From Gammaproteobacteria bacterium (lineage in GTDB: Bacteria > Pseudomonadota > Gammaproteobacteria > Steroidobacterales > Steroidobacteraceae): 64,000 nt of DNA. The translations under genes were made by a program, and so were the position numbers. Under the pieces are notes generated by a model. That model did not search any database and was not told where the DNA came from. It saw nothing but the letters and a program-made list of their open reading frames with translations. Below, in pieces: positions 17,620-26,826 of the stretch (its first letter is position 1; every line of letters begins with the position of its first letter). The stretch lies in contig DAIDHH010000031.1 in NCBI GenBank assembly GCA_027452045.1, forward strand, positions 1 through 64,000, read 5' to 3'.

Positions 17620-19520
17620 GGCCGCTCCCGCAAGGCCACGAGACTATGCGGCTCCACCCGCAGCTCGTAGCCGTACTGCCGCGGCGCGGCTCTTGCGCCC
17701 CCGCCGGGGGGCGACCCGACCGAGGCCAGCGGCTCACCCTCGAGGACCGTGCCGCTCGAGAGGTCCTCGAGATGGGCCGACCCGTCGATGAGGCGGACCG
17801 CGACGGGCTGGTCGAGGTAGGACTCCACCACCCGAGCGCCATTGGCGTAGTCGAAGAGGCTCACCTGCGCGGGCCCCTCGAGCCTCGGCAGGCCCGGCGT
17901 GAGCAAGCGGCGCAGCGCATCGAGCACCGGCGGCGGGAGTGAGGCGAGATCGTTCTGCTCCTCCGGCACATCGAGCACGTACAGCTCGCCTTTCCCGTAA
18001 TGATCCATCAGGAGCAGCGGCACGCCGCCCGCATCGTCCAGACCTCTCAGCACGGCCCAATCCTCGTTCGTGTAGAAATGGATCAAGGGAAAGAGGATCG
18101 GCCGGCTCTTGCCGAGCACCGTGCCGGCGCCAAAGCCGAATCCCTCCACGTAACGGGTGGGAGCCACGATGCGGTGCGTGAGGCGCATATCGGTGACTCG
18201 ATCGAAGCCGCGGTGTTGCAGCACACGCAACAGGCCCGAGGTGATGATCACGCGATCGCCGGCGCGCAGATGCGACTCGATTTCCGTCACGATCCGCGGA
18301 TCGTGCGCCGCCGCTTGCGTGAGGAGCACCGAGTGGGCGTTCGGCCACCGCGGATACATCTCGACCGGAATGCCGATCATGCCGAGCATCTCGGGCAGGA
18401 AGTCCTCGCCGCTCGAATCGAGCGGCCGATACACCGCAAGCCCGCGAGGCTCCCCGAGGCCTCCTGCGATCCGATCGACCTGACGGAGCGAGTACGCTAC
18501 CGCATCGGCGAGGCGGGGATGGCGGGCCGCGGGAGCCCCGGGCGTTGCGCAGCACTCCAGCACCATGCGCCGGTAGTTGAATGTGGTGGGCAGGTGCTGC
18601 CAGGGGGCGCGGTTCTTCGGATCGGCGATCCTCAAGAGGTCGGTGTACTCGAACAGGTTGATCGCGGGCGCCTTGGCGAGAATCGTGTCCCAGAGCTGCT
18701 CGGCGTAGCGGTCGAGATCGTGCATGGCGATCGGGTCCACCCAGCCGCCGCCGTTGCGCCCGGGCGCGATGTTCTCGAAATACCTGAAGATCTCGTAACT
18801 CTCGTACGGCAGCAGTTCCTGATCGGTGGTGGGCGCATAGCGCGTCTCATCGCCCGTCCAGATCTCGGGAAAGATCTTCGGCTCATGCACGAGATCGAAC
18901 CCCATGCCCTGGAACGAGGGGTAGAAGTTCGGGAACTTGATGATGATGCGAACCTTGGGGTTGGCGGCCCTGGCGGGGCCGAGGATCAGATCCCGCGAGA
19001 CCTCGTCCATCGTTCGCATGCGATACTCGGCCCAGCTGCGCCCGCCCTTGGCCGCGATGTCCGCATCGCTCTTGGTATTGAAGAAATAAAGATCATCGAG
19101 CACGAACTCATTGAAGTGACGCGCCGTGAGCGCCGACATGCGCCGCGCGAGCGCGCGGTCGGCCGGCAACGCGTAATCGAGGGTGTTGAACTGCCCGCCG
19201 CGGCCCGGACCGAGCATGGCCATGCCCCCGGCCACCGCGACGCCGCGCGACTCGAAGAAATGCTTGACGCGATCGAGCTGCGCGCCATCGGCGCTCACTC
19301 CGGCGCGGTAGCTCTCGATGAACACCTGGTCGACGTGCAGTGCCGAGCCGATCTCCTTCCAGCTCGAGCGCATCCAGGCCGGATCGCGCGCCATGCGCTT
19401 CACCACCCGCACGGGTATGTAGACCGTGACCTTGAAGTTCTGGTAGGACCGCGGCGCGGTCCAGCCCGTGGCGCTCACCAGCAACAGAGCGAGCGCTCCC
19501 AGCCAATGTCCAGCTTTCAA
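17616..19520 (-). CDS. Secreted protein of unknown family, glycosidase-like (paralogue 1)
   Basis: A 634-residue exported protein that I cannot assign to a named family. TTG 19520 is chosen because GGGGG lies just upstream and it opens a clean signal peptide (residues 1-22); the ATG at 19631 would place the operator inside the coding region. Residues about 25-330 look like an alpha/beta barrel: KVTVYIPVRVV, QVFIESYRAGV, EFVLDDLYFFNT (Asp142, Asp143), RIIIKFPNFY and EIWTGDETR (Glu225). Residues about 365-520 resemble the glutamine-amidotransferase-like domain that follows the barrel in GH42 beta-galactosidases (MLGMIGIPVEMYPRWP, VIITSGLL, GELYVLDVPEE). A beta-rich C-terminus ends it. It is first in a glucuronoxylan operon and has a paralogue at 45130-47061. 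Confidence 0.75.
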   Translation of the reverse strand: MKAGHWLGALALLLVSATGWTAPRSYQNFKVTVYIPVRVVKRMARDPAWMRSSWKEIGSALHVDQVFIESYRAGVSADGAQLDRVKHFFESRGVAVAGGMAMLGPGRGGQFNTLDYALPADRALARRMSALTARHFNEFVLDDLYFFNTKSDADIAAKGGRSWAEYRMRTMDEVSRDLILGPARAANPKVRIIIKFPNFYPSFQGMGFDLVHEPKIFPEIWTGDETRYAPTTDQELLPYESYEIFRYFENIAPGRNGGGWVDPIAMHDLDRYAEQLWDTILAKAPAINLFEYTDLLRIADPKNRAPWQHLPTTFNYRRMVLECCATPGAPAARHPRLADAVAYSLRQVDRIAGGLGEPRGLAVYRPLDSSGEDFLPEMLGMIGIPVEMYPRWPNAHSVLLTQAAAHDPRIVTEIESHLRAGDRVIITSGLLRVLQHRGFDRVTDMRLTHRIVAPTRYVEGFGFGAGTVLGKSRPILFPLIHFYTNEDWAVLRGLDDAGGVPLLLMDHYGKGELYVLDVPEEQNDLASLPPPVLDALRRLLTPGLPRLEGPAQVSLFDYANGARVVESYLDQPVAVRLIDGSAHLEDLSSGTVLEGEPLASVGSPPGGGARAAPRQYGYELRVEPHSLVALRERP

Positions 19521-19586
19521 CCTGGCCCCCTTCTGCACGATCGGCCGCGATGGCGCCTGGAGCCGGAGCGCAGCCCGTGATTTTTC

Positions 19587-19615
19587 ATGATAGCGCTCAC
19601 ATTCCGGCTTGGCAA
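19587..19615 (-). promoter_or_regulatory. Putative promoter of the glucuronoxylan operon
   Basis: On the minus strand TTGCCA (19615-19610), a 17-base spacer and TATCAT (19592-19587) make a good sigma-70 match. The -10 and spacer overlap operator site 4. The start point would be near 19580, leaving a 5' leader of about 60 bases before the TTG start. Confidence 0.55.
19588..19601. promoter_or_regulatory. LacI-type operator, site 4 (glucuronoxylan operon)
   Basis: TGATAGCGCTCACA, with one arm slightly degenerate. It overlaps the promoter of the leftward operon that starts at 19520. Confidence 0.62.
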
Positions 19616-19675
19616 TTTCGAATCGAGCCAAGCGCTACGCAGCGATGGCCCTATACCGGCCGACTGATTTGGTTA

Positions 19676-19689
19676 TGATATCGGTATCA
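19676..19689. promoter_or_regulatory. LacI-type operator, site 5 (GH3 xylosidase)
   Basis: TGATATCGGTATCA, with perfect five-base arms. TATGAT at 19674-19679, a -10-like element reading rightward, overlaps it. Sites 4 and 5 lie 75 bases apart between two divergent genes, so one repressor could act on both promoters. Confidence 0.72.
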
Positions 19690-19717
19690 CATGACATCGA
19701 CGGCAAGGGGGGAGATC

Positions 19718-22084
19718 GTGTCGCTTTTCCGCATATCACGCATGGGCGCGCCCTGCGCGCTCGCCTTGGCCGCGCTCCTCGCTCCGGGGCTCGCCCCTCG
19801 CGCCGCGAGCGCCACCACACAGCCGCTCTACAAGAACCCGAACGCCCCGATCGACGCCCGTGTCGATGACCTGCTCGCAAGGATGACCCTCGAGGAGAAG
19901 ATCGCCCAGATCAGCGGCATCTGGCAGCGCAAGCCCGGGATCGAGGATGCGCGCGGGAACTTCGACCCCGCCAAGGCGGCGCGACTCTTTCCCGAAGGCA
20001 TCGGGCAGGTGGCCCGTCCGGAGGACATCAACGGCCAGCCCGGCGGGTTCCGCAGCCTTCGCCGCACCGTCGAACTGGTCAATGCCATTCAGCGCTACGA
20101 CATCAAAGACACCCGTCTCGGGATTCCCGCGCTGTTTCACAGCGAGGGGCTGCATGGCTACATGGCCGTGGGTGCCACCAGCTTTCCGCAGGCGATCGCA
20201 CTGGCAAGCTCATGGGATCCATCGCTGGTCAGTCGCGTATTTGCCGTCGTTGCCCGCGAGGCGCGGGCTCGGGGAGTGCAATTGCTGCTCACGCCAGTCA
20301 TCAACCTCGGGCGCGACCCTCGATGGGGGCGCATCGAGGAGACCTTCGGGGAGGACCCCTATCTGGTCAGCCGGATGGGGGTCGCCGAGGTGCGAGGCCT
20401 GCAGGGAAACACGCTTCCCCTCGGTCCCGGGCGGGTGTTCGCGACTCTCAAGCACTTCGCCGGATACGGTGTCCCGGAGGCGGGCACGAACGTCGGGCCT
20501 GCCGAGATCACGCGCCGTACCTTGCGCCAGATGTACTTCGAGCCCTACCAGGCGGCCATCGACCATGCGCACGCCCAGATCGTCATGGCCTCCTACAACG
20601 AGATCGGCGGGATCCCCTCGCATGCCAATCGCTGGCTGCTCACCGACGTGCTGCGCAAGGAGTGGGGCTTCAAGGGGCTGGTGGTGAGCGACTACGACGG
20701 CATCGAGCAACTGATGACGCTGCACCACGTCGTCGCCAACCTGACCGATGCCGCGGTTCGCTCGCTCCACGCCGGGGTCGATGTCGACTACCCCGACGGC
20801 GAGGCGTTCTCCCACCTTCCCCAGGCGCTCGCCGCCGGCAAGGTGACGATGCCGCAGATCGACTCGGCGGTGCGGGGCGTACTGCGCCTGAAGTTCGAGG
20901 CGGGCCTGTTCGATCATCCGTATGTGAGCGCCCGCTACGCCGAGAAGATCACCGCTGACGCACAGGCGCGCGCACTCGCGCTCGAGGCGGCGCAGAACGC
21001 CATCGTGCTGCTGAAGAACGACGGCACCCTGCCCCTGGACGTGCAGCGCATCAAGACCCTGGCGGTCATCGGCCCCAATGCGAGGCCGGTGCGGCTCGGA
21101 GGGTACTCCGGCATCCCGACTGATCCGGTCGGCATCCTCGAGGGCATCCGCCGTTATGTCGGCAAGCGCGTGCGCGTCGTCTATGCCAAGGGCGTGCACC
21201 TGGTTGCCCCTGGCGACAACTACTATACCGACCACGTTTCGCTCGCCCCGGCGGCGGAAAATCGCGCCCTCATCCAACAGGCGACACGCGTGGCCCGGCA
21301 CGCGGATGCGATCGTGCTCGTTCTCGGCACGCGTGGCGCACTGTGCCGCGAGGGATGGGCGCAGACGCATCTCGGCGACCGCGACAGCCTGAGGCTCGTC
21401 GCGCAGCAGAATGAGCTCGCGCGCGCGATCTTCGCCCTCGGCAAGCCCGTGGTCACCGTGCTGATCAACGGGTGTCCGGTCACCGTCAATCGCATCCTCG
21501 GCCGGACCAACGCCCTGATCGAGGGCTGGTACCTCGGTCAGGAAGGCGGCACGGCGATGGCGGACGTTCTATTCGGCAAGACCGATCCGGGCGGCAAGCT
21601 CCCGCTCACCATCCCGCGCTCGGTGGGCCAGGTGCCCTACAACTACGACGAGAAGCCAAGCTCGCATCGCGGCTACCTGTTTGCCCGCAACAGCCCGCTG
21701 TTCCCCTTCGGCTACGGGCTCTCCTACACCACCTTCGATATCGGCCGGCCGGTGCTCTCGGCGAGCCGTATCCCGGCTCACGGCACGCAGACCGTGACGG
21801 TGAACGTGCGCAATACGGGCAAGGTCGCCGGGAGCGAGGTCGTGCAGCTCTACCTGCACGAGCGGGTCACTTCGGTGACCGAGGCGGTGAAGGCGCTGAA
21901 GGGCTTCAAGCGAGTGTGGCTGGCCCCCGGGGCCTCGACGCGGGTGACCTTCAAGCTCGGCTGGAAGGACTTCGCGATCTGGAACGAGGACATGCGCCAC
22001 GTGGTCGAGCCGGGCACCTTCCGCGTGATGGTCGGACCGGACTCGGTGAGCCTGAAGTCCGCGACCTTCCAGGTCACATCCTGA
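19718..22084 (+). CDS. GH3 beta-xylosidase (xylan 1,4-beta-xylosidase type)
   Basis: A 788-residue exported exo-enzyme that should release xylose from xylo-oligosaccharides. GTG 19718 follows a run of six G (GGGGGGAGATC) and opens a signal peptide; the upstream ATG at 19691 abuts the operator and is less likely. Features of the bacterial GH3 xylosidase branch are present: MTLEEKIAQ, LFHSEGLHGYMA, NLGRDPRWGRIEETFGEDPYL, KHFAGYG, and nucleophile aspartate in GLVVSDYDGIEQL. NAIVLLKNDGTLPL opens the second GH3 domain, and a C-terminal fibronectin-III-like domain starts near residue 650. Alpha-L-arabinofuranosidase side activity is known in this branch. It is divergent from the glucuronoxylan operon. 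Confidence 0.9.
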   Translation: MSLFRISRMGAPCALALAALLAPGLAPRAASATTQPLYKNPNAPIDARVDDLLARMTLEEKIAQISGIWQRKPGIEDARGNFDPAKAARLFPEGIGQVARPEDINGQPGGFRSLRRTVELVNAIQRYDIKDTRLGIPALFHSEGLHGYMAVGATSFPQAIALASSWDPSLVSRVFAVVAREARARGVQLLLTPVINLGRDPRWGRIEETFGEDPYLVSRMGVAEVRGLQGNTLPLGPGRVFATLKHFAGYGVPEAGTNVGPAEITRRTLRQMYFEPYQAAIDHAHAQIVMASYNEIGGIPSHANRWLLTDVLRKEWGFKGLVVSDYDGIEQLMTLHHVVANLTDAAVRSLHAGVDVDYPDGEAFSHLPQALAAGKVTMPQIDSAVRGVLRLKFEAGLFDHPYVSARYAEKITADAQARALALEAAQNAIVLLKNDGTLPLDVQRIKTLAVIGPNARPVRLGGYSGIPTDPVGILEGIRRYVGKRVRVVYAKGVHLVAPGDNYYTDHVSLAPAAENRALIQQATRVARHADAIVLVLGTRGALCREGWAQTHLGDRDSLRLVAQQNELARAIFALGKPVVTVLINGCPVTVNRILGRTNALIEGWYLGQEGGTAMADVLFGKTDPGGKLPLTIPRSVGQVPYNYDEKPSSHRGYLFARNSPLFPFGYGLSYTTFDIGRPVLSASRIPAHGTQTVTVNVRNTGKVAGSEVVQLYLHERVTSVTEAVKALKGFKRVWLAPGASTRVTFKLGWKDFAIWNEDMRHVVEPGTFRVMVGPDSVSLKSATFQVTS

Positions 22085-22108
22085 ATCGGGATACGCCGTC
22101 GGCGGGCG

Positions 22109-22993
22109 TCATGGCCGGGCGTTGTGGGCCGCGGATCCGGTCCCGACGCCCGCCGCGGGCGCGAGCCATAGCTTTCCGTGAGCCAGGTCCACGGTGATCA
22201 CCCAGCGGCGCAGCACCGGCTCGCCGATGTCACCGTCGATGACGAGGTCCGTCAGGCGAGCCGGCGCCTGCAGCCGAAGGCCCCTTGCGATCGGGGCGGT
22301 CATCGGTTGCGGCCGGCTGTCGCGCGGATCCAGGCCGAGCGCGTGCGCCAGGGGCCTGTTGACGATCACCTCGCCGTCGCTTCCCGAATCGATTTCCATC
22401 CACAGGCGCCCCTTCGGCGTGTCGATGCCAAGCAGAGGCACCACGGAGGCGCCATTTATCTCGCGCTCGAACCGCACGGGCGCCGCGACCGCGTGCTCGC
22501 GGCGCAGGCGCGCCGCAAGGCTTGAGCGGGTCTCGATGATGAGTCGCCGCTTCGCCAGGTCGAGCGTCACGGCGCGGTGGGCGAACGCATCGAGCGCGAT
22601 CGAGCCGGCGAGTGGTGGCGCATTCTTCGGCAGCGCCGTCCCGAAGTCCCACACCCCGGCCTCGGACAGGTGCACGCGCCGGCCTTCGACACTGAGCGTC
22701 ACCCGGTCGCAGCGGCGCATGTCCACCCGATCGCCCCGCATACGAAAGCCCGTGAGCCGTCCCCAGGGATGACAGCCGATCGCGGCAGCGGTCGCGGGGG
22801 TCACCACGGTGAGGCCACCGCCGGTGTCGAGCAGCATGGTGTGTTCGCCTCCGGCGAACCGGACCTCGAGCGAAGGCAGAACACCGAGATACAGCTCGAG
22901 CGGAATGACTGTCGGGCGCGTCCGGGCCGCGGCCGGGTCGGTGACGAGCACACTCGTGAGCGCGGCAAACATGACCTGCTGCAATCGACGCAT
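22109..22993 (-). CDS. Retropepsin-like aspartic protease family protein, exported
   Basis: A 294-residue protein with a signal peptide (about residues 1-23). Two aspartyl-protease-type halves are visible: MLLDTGGGLTVV near residue 54 and MEIDSGSDGEVIVN near residue 196. Each carries the D-T/S-G core of pepsin-fold proteins. ATG 22993 has GGGAG eight bases upstream; ATG 23008 is a close alternative. The physiological substrate of such bacterial proteins is not established. It converges with the GH3 xylosidase (24-base gap) and is followed upstream by a second gene of the same family, but the two share little beyond the motifs. Confidence 0.72.
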   Translation of the reverse strand: MRRLQQVMFAALTSVLVTDPAAARTRPTVIPLELYLGVLPSLEVRFAGGEHTMLLDTGGGLTVVTPATAAAIGCHPWGRLTGFRMRGDRVDMRRCDRVTLSVEGRRVHLSEAGVWDFGTALPKNAPPLAGSIALDAFAHRAVTLDLAKRRLIIETRSSLAARLRREHAVAAPVRFEREINGASVVPLLGIDTPKGRLWMEIDSGSDGEVIVNRPLAHALGLDPRDSRPQPMTAPIARGLRLQAPARLTDLVIDGDIGEPVLRRWVITVDLAHGKLWLAPAAGVGTGSAAHNARP

Positions 22994-23360
22994 ACGTGAA
23001 GCTCCCATCCCCGCCACCACGCCCAGCGGTACGCCGGCATCCATCCTCGCACGAACACCACGCAATGGCGATCCGGGGCCCGACAGGGGTGGACGGATCA
23101 GTGCGGTTCGCAGTCGCGACGCGCGCCCGACCTGACAGACTGCAACTCCCTCGATAGGCTGCCATCGATGATTGCAGTGCGTAGCGCATCATACAGCCGG
23201 CGCAGCAGCGTCGCCCCCTGGGCCGCGGCCCCAGCTCCGGCGCAACATCGGTTTGCGTTCGGGTGGCGGCGCAAACCTGGCGCCCGAGGGCTGTGCCGGC
23301 CTTTCCGCCGGCCGAGCGGGGCTCGCCGTCCGCCGAGAGATGATCGGGCCCCTCACACGC
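22994..23360. other. Gap between two retropepsin-like genes
   Basis: I see no convincing gene here. Short frames on both strands lack ribosome-binding sites and recognisable content. The stretch must carry the promoter of the 22109-22993 gene, but I could not place a good -35/-10 pair. Confidence 0.5.
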
Positions 23361-24401
23361 TCAGCCGAGCCCCGAGTCGGCCTGCGCGAGCTCCATCGGA
23401 GCGGTTGCCGCGCTCGGAATCTGGAAAAGCACGTCCTTGCGGGCGTAGTCGATCGCTACGCTCGAGAACGCGCGCAGGCAATTCATGCCGATGAGGATCG
23501 CCGGCTTGTGTTTGAGCCCCCACAATGCGAACACCCGCAGGTCGGCGATGACCACGGGGGTCACGGTGAGGGACAGTCCGGGCAGCCGGATGGTGTCGAT
23601 CTCGGTCACCGAGCCGACGATCGTCCCGCCGGTGACCCCCGAAAGCTGCACGGTGGCGAAGGACATTGGAGGCGACTTGCGGTGCTGCAACTGCGCAAAG
23701 AGCGGCGGATTGCACACCGAGACCTGAGCACCGCTGTCGATGAAGGCGGTCGCCCTGACTCCGTCGACGTAGCAGTCGGTCGACCGCAAGCGACCCGACT
23801 CGCCTTGCGCGGGAACGCGGATCTGGTTGTCGTGGCCCCACAGCGCCGAGAAGAACCCTTGTGGCTTCTCGATCCTCAACGCATGCCGCCTGAAATCAAA
23901 GACCACGCGGTGTCCGTTGAGAACGTCGAGTCCGAGATAGCCGTCCGCCTCGAGCATCGCGCCGGGCAGGATCGGCACTCGCAGATCCGTGCAGGTGAGG
24001 CGCCCCGTTTCGAGCTGCGCGACCTCTACCTCCAGCGTCTTCTGCGCCAGAATGATGCCCTGCAGCAACACCGGAGGGCAGTGCGGGAGATCCAGACGCG
24101 AAGCGAGTTCTGCCGCAAGGACCGAGCGCTCGGCGCCGGTATCGACCAGAAAGTGGTAAGGCCCGTGACCGTTCACGTAGACCGGTGTCGTCAATCGCGC
24201 CGCCCGCTCCTTCCCCGAGGGTCCCGCGCGGCCTGCCGCCGCAGAAGCGTCGTGTGCGTCAGGGCGCGCCGATGAGGGAGGCGCGAGGGTGGCCGTCAGC
24301 GCCCGCGACAGGCTGGGCACGAGGAGCACGGGCAGCAGGCCGTTCGCGATGAAGCGTCGTCGCGACCAGGCTGCCCCCGGTATCTGAATGTCGACCCCCA
24401 T
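23361..24401 (-). CDS. Retropepsin-like aspartic protease family protein with Tat-like signal
   Basis: A 346-residue protein. ATG 24401 is preceded by GGAGGTGCC, a strong ribosome-binding site. The N-terminus has SRRRFIANGLLPVLLV, a twin-arginine-like signal. Two half-sites follow: FLVDTGAERSVL near residue 98 and AFIDSGAQVSV near residue 232, giving one aspartate in each half as in single-chain pepsin-fold proteins. GYLGLDVL after the first half corresponds to the conserved segment that follows the first active-site loop. The function is not known; retropepsin-like proteins in bacteria are mostly uncharacterised. It lies on the strand opposite the TPR/OGT-like gene. Confidence 0.72.
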   Translation of the reverse strand: MGVDIQIPGAAWSRRRFIANGLLPVLLVPSLSRALTATLAPPSSARPDAHDASAAAGRAGPSGKERAARLTTPVYVNGHGPYHFLVDTGAERSVLAAELASRLDLPHCPPVLLQGIILAQKTLEVEVAQLETGRLTCTDLRVPILPGAMLEADGYLGLDVLNGHRVVFDFRRHALRIEKPQGFFSALWGHDNQIRVPAQGESGRLRSTDCYVDGVRATAFIDSGAQVSVCNPPLFAQLQHRKSPPMSFATVQLSGVTGGTIVGSVTEIDTIRLPGLSLTVTPVVIADLRVFALWGLKHKPAILIGMNCLRAFSSVAIDYARKDVLFQIPSAATAPMELAQADSGLG

Positions 24402-24594
24402 GGCACCTCCGGCGCGCATCGAGCGCATCCGGACGAAGACAGCTTACGCCTCCCGCGCATGGACGAGCTGACCCATTATCGAGGGGCCCGCGGATCGATG
24501 AGCGATGGGAGCGCCCGGCGCTCCCGGGCGCGGCACCGGGGCCGTGGACGTAAGCGCCACAGCGGATCGAGCGGTGATATCCTGCTACGGAACC

Positions 24595-26826
24595 ATGTCG
24601 GCACACATCGAGCGGCTGTTTGCGATTGCGATGACGCATCACAGGGCGGGCAGGCTCGATGAGGCCGAACGCGCCTATCGGCAGATCCTCGACCTCGAGC
24701 CGCGTCACGCCGATGCCCTGCACCTGCTCGGGGTCCTCGCTCACCAGAGCGGCCGCCACGCACTCGCTTGCGATCTCATTCGCGAGGCCATCGCTCGCAA
24801 CTCGAGCACGCCCTCCTTTCACAACAATCTCGGCAACGCCCTGAAAGCCCGGGGCGCACTCGCGGAGGCGGCCGACGCGTATCGCCAGGCGCTCGCGATC
24901 AAACCCGACTATCCCGAGGCGCACTACAATCTCGGCGTCACGCTTCACGCCAAAGGCGATGTGGAGGAAGCGGTCGAGTCCTTTCGGCGCGCGCTGTCAT
25001 TGCGGGCCAACCATCCGCAGTCGCACTACGCCCTGGCCAATGCGCTCGCCTCGCGAGGTGCACTCGAAGAGGCGATCGCCTGCTACCAGCGCGCACTCGG
25101 GCTGCGGCCGGGATACGTCGACGCGTGGACCAACCTCGGCAACGCCCTGCAGGCCGCGGGCCGCCTCGAGGAGGCCGTGGACGCCTACGGCCATGCGCTC
25201 ACGGTCAAGCCCGGCCTCGCCGAGGCACACCACAATCTCGGCATCGCCATGCTGCGCCTTGGCCGCCCCGCCGAGGCGCTCGCCTCATGCCGCCAAGCCG
25301 TGCAATCGAGGCCCGACTATGCCCAGGCACACTGCAGTCTCGGCCACGCACTGCGCGAAAACGGCGACTCTGAGGCGGCCCTCGCCTCATACCGGCGCGC
25401 TCTCGAACTCGACTCGGATTGCGCCGAGGCGAGACTCGGACTCACGGTCGCCGCCATCCCCATCATCTGCGACACCGTCGGGCAGAGCGAGAGCGCGGCC
25501 GGGGAGTTCATGCGCTCGCTCGATGAGTTGGCGGCCTGGAGTCAGTCCCATCCCGGAAGGTTGGGCCCGCTGATCGGGGTGGTGCAACCGTTTCATCTGC
25601 CGTATGGGCACCGGGACGTCACCACGGCGCTCAGCCGTTACGGAACCCTCGCCTGCCGCGAGATCGCGGGCTGCTGCCCGCAGATCGATCTGCTGCGCGC
25701 CGCAGCGCCGGATCGCAAGCGCATTCGCATGGTGGTGGTGAGCGGCCACGTGCGCGAGCACCCGGTCTGGCGGGTGATCTCGCGAGGCCTCCTGGCGAAC
25801 ATCGACCGCGGACGCCTCGAAACGATCGTTTATCACACGGGCGCCCTCGCGGACGAGCAGACCGCATGGGCGGCAAGGCACGCCGATCGCTTCGTGCAGG
25901 GACCGAAGCCGCTCGCGAGCTGGCTGCAGGAGCTCGCGCGGGACCGTCCCGATGTGATCTTCTATCCGGAAGTCGGCATGGACCCGCTCACCTGTGCGCT
26001 GGCGGCCCTGCGTCTGGCCCCGGTGCAGGTTGCCGCCTGGGGTCACCCGGTCACGACCGGGATGCCGAGCATCGATCTGTTCGTCTCCGGCGAGCTGCTG
26101 GAGCCTCCCGGGGCCGAGCAACACTACTGCGAGACGCTCGTGCGTCTTCCCGGGACAGGCGTATTCACGGAGGCGAGCGACACGCCGGCTCGCCACTGGG
26201 ACGGTCCCGGGCGCCGTGCTGGCGTCGTGCGCTTCGCGCTCTGCCAACAGCCGATCAAGCTCGATCCTGCCGACGATGCGCTACTGGCGCGGATCGCCAG
26301 GACCGCCTCGCCGTGCGAGCTGTGGCTCGCGGCGCCGAAGAACCTGCCCTGGGCGATGTCCCGGGTGCGTGAGCGGCTCTCGGGTGCCCTGCGGCGCGAG
26401 GGGCTCGACCCCGGGCAGTGTCTGAAAGTGACGGACTGGCTGCCTCGCGAGCGGTTCCTGAGCTTTCTCGAGGCAATGGACGTCTCACTCGACTCCCCGG
26501 CGTTCTCCGGCTACACGACAGCCTGGGAAGCGGTTCATCGGGGGCTGCCCGTCCTCACTCTCGCCGGTCCCTTCCTGCGCCAGCGCCTCGCGGCGGGCCT
26601 GCTCGCGCAGATCGGCCTGACCGAGGGGATCGCGCACTCCCCCGCGCAATACCTCGGGACCGCCGTGCGTTGGGCGCAGGAAGCCCGCAGCGCACGGTGG
26701 CCAGTACGCCGCGAGGCGCTGCGGCGCGCCGCGCCGCTTGCAGATGGCAATCGCCTCGCCGTCAGGGCATTCGAGGATGCGCTCGCCGAGGCCGTGAGCG
26801 CCGCCGCGAGGAAGGATCGAGCCTAA
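24595..26826 (+). CDS. TPR protein with SPINDLY/O-GlcNAc-transferase-like glycosyltransferase domain
   Basis: A 743-residue cytosolic protein. Residues about 1-285 hold roughly eight tetratricopeptide repeats, each with the A-A-Y-A-L-P pattern (for example residues with YRQALAIKPDYPEAHYNLG). A GT41-like domain follows, with RIRMVVVSGHVREHPVW, WGHPVTTGMPSIDLFVSGEL and FLEAMDVSLDSPAFSGYTTAWEAVHRGLPVLTL split across it. The GHPVTTG segment aligns with the histidine-containing loop of OGT/SPINDLY enzymes. It may transfer a sugar from a nucleotide sugar to a protein, but substrate and donor are unknown. ATG 24595 opens the first repeat; the ribosome-binding site is weak. Its stop overlaps the convergent cupin gene by four bases. 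Confidence 0.83.
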   Translation: MSAHIERLFAIAMTHHRAGRLDEAERAYRQILDLEPRHADALHLLGVLAHQSGRHALACDLIREAIARNSSTPSFHNNLGNALKARGALAEAADAYRQALAIKPDYPEAHYNLGVTLHAKGDVEEAVESFRRALSLRANHPQSHYALANALASRGALEEAIACYQRALGLRPGYVDAWTNLGNALQAAGRLEEAVDAYGHALTVKPGLAEAHHNLGIAMLRLGRPAEALASCRQAVQSRPDYAQAHCSLGHALRENGDSEAALASYRRALELDSDCAEARLGLTVAAIPIICDTVGQSESAAGEFMRSLDELAAWSQSHPGRLGPLIGVVQPFHLPYGHRDVTTALSRYGTLACREIAGCCPQIDLLRAAAPDRKRIRMVVVSGHVREHPVWRVISRGLLANIDRGRLETIVYHTGALADEQTAWAARHADRFVQGPKPLASWLQELARDRPDVIFYPEVGMDPLTCALAALRLAPVQVAAWGHPVTTGMPSIDLFVSGELLEPPGAEQHYCETLVRLPGTGVFTEASDTPARHWDGPGRRAGVVRFALCQQPIKLDPADDALLARIARTASPCELWLAAPKNLPWAMSRVRERLSGALRREGLDPGQCLKVTDWLPRERFLSFLEAMDVSLDSPAFSGYTTAWEAVHRGLPVLTLAGPFLRQRLAAGLLAQIGLTEGIAHSPAQYLGTAVRWAQEARSARWPVRREALRRAAPLADGNRLAVRAFEDALAEAVSAAARKDRA

